Below, piece after piece: positions 1 to 4,488 of a stretch of DNA of 5,905 bases. Position 1 is the stretch's first letter, and each line of letters opens with the position of its first letter. A program made the position numbers and the translations under genes. Under the pieces are notes generated by a model that was given only the letters and a program-made list of their open reading frames with translations, had not been told where the DNA came from and did no database searches. Origin of the DNA: Gemmatimonadota bacterium (GTDB lineage Bacteria > Gemmatimonadota > Gemmatimonadetes > Gemmatimonadales > GWC2-71-9); NCBI GenBank assembly GCA_016180765.1, contig JACPAP010000074.1:1-5905 (forward strand). Direction: 5' to 3'.

Positions 1-224
1 CTCCGGCTGGTCGAGATGTTCCGGCCGTTCCCGCACACACCGGGACGCGCCTCGAAACTGAATCGGACGTGGCCGGCTGTCACGGCGGCAACCCTATCGG
101 TAAGCGACTGGGCGCCAACCAGTGCTGGCGCCCCGGCGAGCAATGTTAATAGCAGCGTCGCAGTCGCAAGAGTCGGTGTGCGGGGTGCGGTGCGCGGGGT
201 AGTAGGAGTCCGGCCGCGGCGCAC
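1..224 (-). CDS. Exported protein of unknown function, N-terminal part (runs off the left edge)
   Basis: This is an open frame of 74 visible codons leaving the window at base 1. From the GTG at 224 the product has an Arg/Thr/Pro-rich n-region (residues 1-18), a hydrophobic core with LLLTLLAG (about 19-36) and a likely signal peptidase I site at VGA|Q (38/39). A mature start follows with SLTDRVAAV, then VRFSFEARPGVCG. It lies downstream of the HEAT-repeat gene on the same strand, 56 bases after that stop, so it probably belongs to the sigma operon. The start is uncertain: in-frame GTG at 260 and TTG at 266 are alternatives, none has a clear Shine-Dalgarno, and the first codons lie inside a strong inverted repeat. 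The family is not recognised. Export to the periplasm or cell surface is inferred from the signal peptide. A plus-strand frame over the same bases is arginine- and alanine-rich without domain character and is taken as a shadow. Confidence 0.62.
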   Translation of the reverse strand, partial: MRRGRTPTTPRTAPRTPTLATATLLLTLLAGAPALVGAQSLTDRVAAVTAGHVRFSFEARPGVCGNGRNISTSR

Positions 225-256
225 GGGGACTCGGTCGTAACTACCCCGCGCACCGC
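187..256. repeat. Perfect 17-bp inverted repeat with inner 6-bp stem
   Basis: GCGGTGCGCGGGGTAGT at 187-203 is exactly complementary to ACTACCCCGCGCACCGC at 240-256, with 36 bases between. Inside the loop GAGTCC (206-211) pairs with GGACTC (227-232), giving a long GC-rich stem-loop. It lies just after the HEAT-repeat gene and covers the presumed GTG start of the next gene on the minus strand. No U-run follows on either strand, so it is not a classical intrinsic terminator. It could limit expression of the downstream gene or stabilise the upstream mRNA; both roles are inference. Confidence 0.75.
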
Positions 257-280
257 GCACCGCCAACCAGTTCCGTCGGT

Positions 281-1726
281 TCATTTGTTGATGATTCTCA
301 GGAGAAACTCCGCCGCCCGTGGATCCTTCGACTGGCCCAGCCAGAAGATCGCCTTCTTCCGGAGCTCGCCGTCCGGGTCGTTCTCCGCGATGGCCATCAG
401 CTGGTCCACCGCTTCCGGCTCGCGGCGCTGGGAGTAGGTGAAGATCAGCTGCTCCTTCATTTCACGATCGTTCATCGTGTCGTAGAGCCGAGCCAGGTCC
501 GCGATCGGCACGTTGCGGTTTTGTCCCGCCCAAAACAGGGCTTTCTTCCGCATCTCCATCGGTTCGCTGGCGTTCAACGCCACGTCCATCAACCAGCGTT
601 GGCTGTCGGCACCACGCATCTGCGACACGGAGAAGATCACCTTCTCCTTCAGCTCTTCGCTCGTCAGCCGCGGGTAGAGGTCCTGGAGGTACTTGAGTGT
701 CTCGCTGGATTGCCTCTGGCCCAGCCAGAAGATCGCGTTGGCCTTCAGCTCGTCGGAGACGCCTGAACGATCGATGAACCGCCGCAGGATCTCCGCCGCC
801 CGCGCGCTCTTATGCTGCGAGAGAGAAAAAACCGCCTTTTCCTGAACCTCACGGTCGTTGGAACGGAGCAGAATCGAGTCCAGGGCCGTCACCGCTCGCT
901 CACCGGGAACCTGGGACAGCCAGAACACGGCCTGGGTTCGGACCTCTCGATCCGGATCGTCGCGCGCCGCCTGGAGCAGGATGTCTTCGACCTCGGGGCC
1001 GCGTTTCTGCGACACCAGGAACATGGCCTTGCGGCGGAGCTCCACGGAGCACGGATCCCGGCGCTCCAGCACCTGCTTCAAGATCGGGAGTGCCCGCTCC
1101 GAGTCCATCTGCAGGAGCGCGTTGAGCGCGGCCGCGCGAAGCTCGCTGTCTTCGTCGCGGCACTCGGGACCCTGGCCTCCACGGCGGGCCGGAGGGGCCG
1201 CAGGGGCAGGAGCGGCCGCGGTGACCGGGGGCGCCTGCGGAGCCTGGGCTACCGGCGGCGCTGGTGGCGCCGCCAGGACAAACACGCTCTCGGCCGCCTC
1301 GGCGTTCCCCAACCGGGCCAGCTCACCACGGATTCGCGTCGCCAGCACCTCGCCGTCCCGGCGGGTCGCTGCGTCGGGGTACGACTTCCTCTGCTGCGCT
1401 AAGAGGTTGAGCGCCGTTTCGAGGTTTCGGGTCCCGCCGGCGCGATACGACACGAACGCCATCCAGTATATCGCGTCTCCGGCGTGCACCGACCCGGGGT
1501 ACTCCCGCAACACCCGCTGAAACAGTGTGACCGCGCGCTGGTAGTCGGCGCGGTTGAGCGCCTCTCTGGCCGCCCGGAAGAGCGAGTCCGCCTGATCCTG
1601 TTGCGGCTGATCGAGCGCCGGAAGACCCACCGCCGCCGGCGAGACCCCCGCATGGCCTCGGGGCGCCAGCGGCGGGGCCACCAGGCCCAGGGTCACGGCC
1701 AGCGCTGTTGCCTTGAGTCCAACCAT
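281..1726 (-). CDS. Exported TPR-like / HEAT-repeat protein
   Basis: The product has 481 residues. An N-terminal signal peptide (about 1-27, hydrophobic core ALAVTLGLVAPPLA) indicates export. Residues about 43-140 form a helical TPR/YbgF-like segment (ADYQRAVTLFQRVLREYPGS). Residues about 152-183 are a Pro/Ala linker. From about 196 to the end come nine helical HEAT-type repeats of 31-34 residues, each opening with a variant of LRKKAIFWLGQ (starts near 196, 230, 262, 294, 327, 359, 392, 423 and 455). Such solenoids bind other proteins; no catalytic motif is seen. The ATG at 1726 is chosen because AAGGAG (1734-1739) lies 7 bases upstream and the ATG overlaps the stop of the preceding gene as TGATG, which implies translational coupling. 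A GTG one codon earlier is the alternative. As the third gene of a sigma / anti-sigma operon, it is probably a periplasmic sensor partner or an output of that system (inference). Confidence 0.9.
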   Translation of the reverse strand: MVGLKATALAVTLGLVAPPLAPRGHAGVSPAAVGLPALDQPQQDQADSLFRAAREALNRADYQRAVTLFQRVLREYPGSVHAGDAIYWMAFVSYRAGGTRNLETALNLLAQQRKSYPDAATRRDGEVLATRIRGELARLGNAEAAESVFVLAAPPAPPVAQAPQAPPVTAAAPAPAAPPARRGGQGPECRDEDSELRAAALNALLQMDSERALPILKQVLERRDPCSVELRRKAMFLVSQKRGPEVEDILLQAARDDPDREVRTQAVFWLSQVPGERAVTALDSILLRSNDREVQEKAVFSLSQHKSARAAEILRRFIDRSGVSDELKANAIFWLGQRQSSETLKYLQDLYPRLTSEELKEKVIFSVSQMRGADSQRWLMDVALNASEPMEMRKKALFWAGQNRNVPIADLARLYDTMNDREMKEQLIFTYSQRREPEAVDQLMAIAENDPDGELRKKAIFWLGQSKDPRAAEFLLRIINK

Positions 1727-2379
1727 CACAACACTCCTTGCGCGCTCAGCACGCTGTACTCGGCCGGAACGGCCGTACGCAGCTTCGACAGAAGGCCGCG
1801 CTGTTCAATGCCCTGGGCAATCAACTGTAGCTCAGACGGCTCAGGCCGGTCTGCATAGCTGGCGATCTGGGCCAGCATCACCTCGATGTCATCCAGCAGT
1901 GCCGCCATCCGCGGGTCCCGGCCTGCCGGCGAGTCCATCAGCAGCCGCGTGTTCATGAGCAGATCGCGGGCGAGCCCCGAGGTTTCCGGAGCGGCCGACC
2001 CCGCCCGCGCCGCGCTCTGGAACACCATGAGGAAGGTCTCTACGTGCCGCAGGTGATCCAGGGCCGCGATCTCGAACGCCGCCGGCACCTGCTCCCCGGC
2101 ACCCGGCGGCGCCTCGGCCATCTGCATCCCCGACGGCCGGGGCGCGGGGCGCGGGCCAATGGCGCGCCCGATGCCGATGCCCACGGCCAGCACCGCCGCC
2201 GCAGCCGCCGCCCAACCCCACCAGTGGACCTGCCGTCGCTGCCGCAGCTGCCGCTCGTGCCGCCGCGCCAGCCGCTCCGCCACGATCCGCGCCCACAGCT
2301 GCTCGCGCGGAGCCTCCGGCGGGCGATGGTACTCCCGCGCCGCGCGCCGCACGAAGTCCTCGAACTTGTCTGAGCTCAT
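1726..2379 (-). CDS. Single-pass membrane protein, putative anti-sigma factor
   Basis: The product has 217 residues. A charged N-terminal domain (1-50; FEDFVRRAAREYHRPPEAPR, then Arg-rich) is predicted to be cytoplasmic. One transmembrane helix spans about 53-75 (WWGWAAAAAAVLAVGIGIG). A C-terminal, mostly helical domain (about 100-205) should be periplasmic, including LRHVETFLMVFQSAA and LLDDIEVMLAQIASY. No HxxxCxxC zinc motif of the ZAS anti-sigma family is present, so the call rests on topology and on position directly after an ECF sigma gene. The start is ATG at 2379: GGGGAG lies 8 bases upstream, and the ATG overlaps the sigma stop as ATGA. A GTG at 2388 has no room for a ribosome binding site. 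The gene ends in a TGATG overlap with the HEAT-repeat gene. It probably holds the sigma factor inactive until an envelope signal arrives; it could instead be an unrelated membrane partner. Confidence 0.8.
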   Translation of the reverse strand: MSSDKFEDFVRRAAREYHRPPEAPREQLWARIVAERLARRHERQLRQRRQVHWWGWAAAAAAVLAVGIGIGRAIGPRPAPRPSGMQMAEAPPGAGEQVPAAFEIAALDHLRHVETFLMVFQSAARAGSAAPETSGLARDLLMNTRLLMDSPAGRDPRMAALLDDIEVMLAQIASYADRPEPSELQLIAQGIEQRGLLSKLRTAVPAEYSVLSAQGVL

Positions 2380-2918
2380 GAGGCCCACTCCCCAGCGAAC
2401 TCGGCCAACGCCTCGCGCAGCCGGGCACGCGCCCGAGAGAGCTGCGCCTTGGACGTGCCGGGCGGCACCCCCAGGGCGGCTCCGATCTCTTCGTGCGTGT
2501 ACCCCTCGACGTCATGCATCACGAACACCGTCCGGTATTTGAGCGGCAGATCATCCACCGCGCTCGTCAGCCTTTCCTTCAGGTCGGGATCGGCGTTGGC
2601 GCTCGATGCGCCGATGGCCGCCGCGTCGTCCAGGTCCGCCTCGCGCTGCCGGAACCGTCTTACTTTCCGCAGGCCGTTGAGGATGACCGTCGTCGCGATC
2701 GCATACAGCCAGGTCCCAAAGGCCGCTTCTCCCCGGAACCCCGCGATCCGCTCGAAGGCCCGGATGAACGTCTCCTGAGTGAAGTCCTGGGCGAGGTCGT
2801 CGCCGCCGGCCAACCGATATGCCAATCGGTAAATTCGGTCCACGTGCGCGTCGTACAACGCGCGCTCGGCCACGGCGTCGCCGGCCCGGACTCGGGCGAT
2901 CAACTCACGCTCGTCCAC
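2376..2918 (-). CDS. ECF-family RNA polymerase sigma factor
   Basis: The product has 180 residues, the usual ECF length. Sigma region 2 covers about 20-86 (LYDAHVDRIYRLAYRLAG, then DLAQDFTQETFIRAFERI and the GTWLYAIATTVILNGLRK promoter-melting and -10 recognition part). A variable linker runs about 90-120. Region 4 covers about 122-172, with LPLKYRTVFVMHDVEGYTHE leading into the helix-turn-helix EEIGAALGVPPGTSKAQLSR that reads the -35 element. It directs RNA polymerase to a small regulon, probably including its own operon. The start is GTG at 2918 with GGAG (2923-2926) 4 bases upstream. The stop overlaps the next gene's ATG, so sigma and putative anti-sigma are made in a coupled fashion. No extra C-terminal domain is present. 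The family assignment is secure; the ECF subgroup and the signal are unknown. Confidence 0.96.
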   Translation of the reverse strand: MDERELIARVRAGDAVAERALYDAHVDRIYRLAYRLAGGDDLAQDFTQETFIRAFERIAGFRGEAAFGTWLYAIATTVILNGLRKVRRFRQREADLDDAAAIGASSANADPDLKERLTSAVDDLPLKYRTVFVMHDVEGYTHEEIGAALGVPPGTSKAQLSRARARLREALAEFAGEWAS

Positions 2919-2956
2919 CAGGCTCCAGCCCTTGGGGTTCGCTGCCCGCCAGTAAA

Positions 2957-2985
2957 TCTGACAACTATCTGGCCCAAAGGGTTAC
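2957..2985 (-). promoter_or_regulatory. Candidate ECF-type promoter for the sigma operon
   Basis: Read on the minus strand, GTAACCC (2985-2979) is followed after 17 bases by TCAGA (2961-2957), 39 bases before the sigma GTG at 2918. ECF promoters of the sigma-E type typically have an AAC-containing -35 (GGAACTT-like) and a TCnnA-like -10 about 16-17 bases apart, so this fits autoregulation. The match is to short motifs only and is not proof. Confidence 0.35.
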
Positions 2986-2987
2986 AT
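2958..2987 (+). promoter_or_regulatory. Candidate housekeeping promoter for the DUF488 gene
   Basis: CTGACA (2958-2963) and TTACAT (2982-2987) are spaced by 18 bases and match the -35 and -10 consensus of the main sigma factor at five and four of six positions respectively. Transcription would begin near 2994, about 25 bases before the GTG at 3020. It overlaps the candidate minus-strand ECF promoter almost completely, so the two would compete for polymerase. Confidence 0.35.
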
Positions 2988-3019
2988 GGGCATATGGCCG
3001 GCAGCGTATCATTGATCGC

Positions 3020-3601
3020 GTGGCGCTGCTCTATACCATCGGGCACTCAACACATACCCTAGAGGAGTTCCTCGCCCTGCTCCGACAGCACGCGATCAAG
3101 GTCCTCGTGGACGTCCGGCGCTTCCCCACCTCCCGTCGCCACCCCCACTTCGTCCGCGAGGCCCTCGCCGAAGCGCTCCGCGGCGCAGGAGTCGAGTACG
3201 TTCACGAGCCCCAGCTGGGGGGCTGGCGGAGCGCGCGCCCCGACTCGCCGAACACGGCGTGGCGGACCAAGGGGTTCCAAGGCTACGCCGACCACATGGG
3301 TACCCCAGAGTTCGGGACCGCCCTGGCGCGCATCGTGGCGCTCGGGTCGGAGCGCGCCACCGCAGTCATGTGCGCCGAAATCACGCCCTGGCGCTGCCAC
3401 CGCCAGCTACGGCCGACTGATTTACCCGTAGGACCCGGGGAGACGCACCGGGTGGGGCGAGTGGCCATCACGCCGGATGTACATGCCGCTTTCCTGCGGG
3501 CGGTGCACATCGCGTTCGCTCTCTTCGCCGTTCTGTGCGTTGCGGGGGTCTTCGTGTCGCTCGCCCGCGGGCCCGGGTTCGGGCGCGCGCCTTCTCCATG
3601 A
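3020..3601 (+). CDS. DUF488-family protein with an aberrant, MFS-like C-terminus
   Basis: From the GTG at 3020 the product has 193 residues. Residues 3-130 are clear DUF488: YTIGHSTHTLEEF at the start, VLVDVRRFPTSRRHPHF (28-44), the GG-containing central loop, FQGYADHM, and the conserved MCAE..PWRCHR (117-128) with its Cys pair. DUF488 is a conserved family of unknown biochemical role. Family members normally continue after CHR with a helix like LIADAL and a short strand ending in xVxHI. Here this is replaced by RPTDLPVGPGETHRV and then a hydrophobic segment (about 153-184, with AFLRAVHIAFALF and VAGVFVSLARG) that resembles the last helix of a DHA2-type MFS transporter. I read this as a truncated DUF488 gene fused in frame to transporter debris; the product may not be functional. 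No clear Shine-Dalgarno precedes the GTG, but the upstream in-frame extension lacks family similarity. Confidence 0.85.
   Translation: MALLYTIGHSTHTLEEFLALLRQHAIKVLVDVRRFPTSRRHPHFVREALAEALRGAGVEYVHEPQLGGWRSARPDSPNTAWRTKGFQGYADHMGTPEFGTALARIVALGSERATAVMCAEITPWRCHRQLRPTDLPVGPGETHRVGRVAITPDVHAAFLRAVHIAFALFAVLCVAGVFVSLARGPGFGRAPSP
3476..3601 (+). pseudogene. Likely 3' remnant of an MFS transporter gene, fused to the DUF488 frame
   Basis: Codons for residues 153-193 of the fused frame encode VHAAFLRAVHIAFALF, then VLCVAGVFVSLARG and a short polar tail. A final transmembrane helix ending in a basic SLxRG motif is typical of DHA2-type drug transporters, which also often carry AF..A.H.AF just before that helix. 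Nothing upstream in any frame supplies the rest of such a transporter, so only the last helix would survive. The assignment rests on one helix and is tentative. Confidence 0.4.
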
Positions 3602-3718
3602 TCCTCCGCTCGCCGACCAGTCGGCTGGTGGCCCACACCCGCGAGGCGTCCAGGCCCATCAGCCGGATGCCTCGTAAACCACACGCAGGTCCGACTGAAG
3701 CTTATCGCGGGCAGCCAT
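3575..3718 (-). pseudogene. Short unknown gene, apparently frameshifted and 3'-truncated
   Basis: ATG at 3718 follows AAAGGGG with 6 bases between (a strong Shine-Dalgarno) and encodes MAARDKLQSDLRVVYEASG before a TGA at 3661-3659. One base along, the other frame continues in equally protein-like fashion: GIRLMGLDASRVWATSRL, then VGERRIMEKARART. This suggests one original protein broken by a single-base indel near 3662-3672. Alternatively, the 19-codon frame is a leader coupled through TGATG to a 63-codon frame that begins at 3659 and ends at 3468. Beyond about 3575 the second frame becomes arginine-rich antisense of the plus-strand hydrophobic segment, so the original 3' end seems lost. The family is not recognised. 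A sequencing error could also cause the frame break. Confidence 0.4.
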
Positions 3719-3762
3719 TCATGTCCCCTTTAAGCGCCGCGGACCCGCGAGACCGCGTTCTA

Positions 3763-3776
3763 GCCCCGCCCGGGGC
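3763..3776. repeat. Small GC palindrome in the divergent intergenic region
   Basis: GCCCCG (3763-3768) and CGGGGC (3771-3776) are perfectly complementary with a 2-base loop. It lies between the minus-strand short frame starting at 3718 and the plus-strand membrane protein gene. There is no T-run, so a terminator is unlikely; an operator or chance in GC-rich DNA are both possible. Confidence 0.3.
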
Positions 3777-3810
3777 GGAGCGGTAGCTTGATACACACGG
3801 ACCGGCGGAA

Positions 3811-3837
3811 TGACAACCCTAGGGCTGGCGTGACAAC
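3811..3837 (+). promoter_or_regulatory. Direct repeat TGACAAC flanking a CCCTAGGG palindrome
   Basis: TGACAAC occurs at 3811-3817 and 3831-3837, exactly 20 bases apart start to start (about two helical turns). CCCTAGGG (3817-3824) lies between them. The same heptamer also occurs at 2959-2965 in the sigma / DUF488 promoter region. The layout just upstream of a start codon suggests a binding site for a regulator, but no convincing -35/-10 pair was found here. Confidence 0.3.
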
Positions 3838-3848
3838 AGGAGGCAAAT

Positions 3849-4193
3849 ATGACGGGAATGGACTTCGCGAGCTTTCTCATTCTGCTCGTCATTAGCGCTG
3901 TGGTCTCGGCAGCACTGCAATACGGGGTGAAGTTCTACATCGTTCCTGGCACGACCTCCTACCTCTCGAAAGTGGTGGTAGGGTGGCTAGGGGCGTGGTT
4001 CGGTTCCCCGGTCTTCGGACACTGGGGACCCGGCCGCGTGGGTGGAGCCGAAGGGCAAGCATACCAGCTCTACTATCTGCCGGCGATCCTCGGATCGCTG
4101 GCCCTGCTGGTCCTGGCGGTGGACGTGCTCAGGACCGTCGGCCAGGTGCTGCACCCAGGCGCGCAAGCGCAGCCGCCGAAACCAGCGGCCTGA
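3849..4193 (+). CDS. Small multi-pass membrane protein (distantly GlsB/YeaQ-like)
   Basis: The product has 114 residues. Three hydrophobic segments are visible: about 6-25 (SFLILLVISAVVSAALQYG), about 41-57 (KVVVGWLGAWFGSPVFG) and about 76-97 (LPAILGSLALLVLAVDVLRTV). A short Pro/Ala/Gln tail follows. The glycine-rich VVGWLGAWFG stretch recalls GlsB/YeaQ/YmgE (transglycosylase-associated) stress membrane proteins. The YIVPGTTSYLSK loop and the C-terminal helix differ, so the family link is weak. The start is ATG at 3849, preceded by AGGAGG (3838-3843) with 5 bases between, the best ribosome binding site in the window; an in-frame ATG three codons later is less well placed. It stands alone on the plus strand and converges on the purine nucleoside phosphorylase gene. 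Function unknown; an inner-membrane location is predicted. Confidence 0.85.
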   Translation: MTGMDFASFLILLVISAVVSAALQYGVKFYIVPGTTSYLSKVVVGWLGAWFGSPVFGHWGPGRVGGAEGQAYQLYYLPAILGSLALLVLAVDVLRTVGQVLHPGAQAQPPKPAA

Positions 4194-4194
4194 C

Positions 4195-4221
4195 GGCGCC
4201 TTCGGGCAACCACCAGGCGCC
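4195..4221 (+). repeat. GGCGCC inverted repeat just after the membrane protein stop
   Basis: GGCGCC at 4195-4200 recurs at 4216-4221 and, being self-complementary, can pair across a 15-base loop. It begins one base after the TGA (4191-4193). No T-run follows. It could mark a weak transcript end, but the stem is short. Confidence 0.2.
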
Positions 4222-4281
4222 AACTCTCGACAAGCCCGCGTCCGCCGAGTCCCCAGCCTGCGATGGGCCGGCTCGCCGGTT

Positions 4282-4298
4282 CCAGGCCGGCGGCCTGG
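4282..4298. terminator. Perfect 7-bp hairpin in the convergent intergenic region, possible bidirectional transcript end
   Basis: CCAGGCC (4282-4288) and GGCCTGG (4292-4298) pair perfectly around a GGC loop. It sits between two converging genes, where a transcript end is expected. Neither side has a U-run, so if it acts it would be as a factor-dependent or structure-only terminator. Chance pairing in GC-rich DNA is a real alternative. Confidence 0.3.
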
Positions 4299-4302
4299 CG
4301 GG

Positions 4303-4476
4303 GGGCCGCATTCGCATCAGGGTCGAGCAGCAAGTCACGTTGAGCACGGGTTTGTCCCCGGCGTTACCGTTACGATCCCGCGTACCGACTCGGCGCTCCG
4401 GGGGCTTTGACAGGCATACTACACGCTGCGGCGCGCGACGCTCTTCGACTTCGAGAAGAACCAGGAGATTCGGTAG
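4303..4476 (+). pseudogene. Possible decayed 3' end of an unrecognised gene
   Basis: The 295 bases between the membrane protein gene and the phosphorylase gene hold no intact gene. Protein-like pieces are visible on the plus strand. One frame gives RIRIRVEQQVTLSTG (about 4306-4350). The next frame gives EHGFVPGVTVTIPRTDSALR (about 4342-4401), meets a TGA at 4408-4410, then continues in the same frame with QAYYTLRRATLFDFEKNQEI and one Arg to a TAG at 4474-4476. The mixed hydrophobic/acidic composition of the last piece is unlike the Arg/Ala/Pro-rich shadow frames. I read it as a gene end broken by a stop and a frameshift. The family is unknown and chance cannot be excluded. Confidence 0.28.
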
Positions 4477-4488
4477 GGAGCGCGCGGT

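Noticed and set aside
16..240. Plus-strand open frame of 74 codons at the left edge.
   Set aside because: Arg/Val/Ala-rich with no domain character; the minus strand over the same bases has a signal peptide and fits the operon.
187..256. The 17-bp inverted repeat as terminal repeats of a mobile element or a CRISPR-like unit.
   Set aside because: The spacer is only 36 bases with no coding content, there are no target duplications and no further copies in the window.
812..1520. Long plus-strand frames (196 and 220 codons) opposite the HEAT-repeat gene.
   Set aside because: They are Arg/Ser/Ala-rich shadows of a gene with clear signal peptide and repeats on the minus strand.
2819..3019. Upstream extension of the DUF488 frame to 2819.
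   Set aside because: It overlaps the start of the sigma gene, is Arg/Pro-rich and adds nothing resembling the family; the GTG at 3020 places the conserved YTIGHS motif at the N-terminus as usual.
3468..3575. Arg-rich C-terminal part of the 63-codon minus frame as a possible nucleic-acid binding tail.
   Set aside because: It is the antisense of a hydrophobic plus-strand segment and its composition (RR, TRR, ERR runs) is what such antisense frames give in high-GC DNA.
4213..4298. tRNA-like shape: GCCGG-TTCCAGG-CCGGC looks like a T-arm, with CCAGGC upstream able to pair with GCCTGG.
   Set aside because: The T-loop lacks the purine at position 57, no D-loop GG or convincing anticodon arm is present in the 86 bases, and the pairing is explained by GC-rich inverted repeats.
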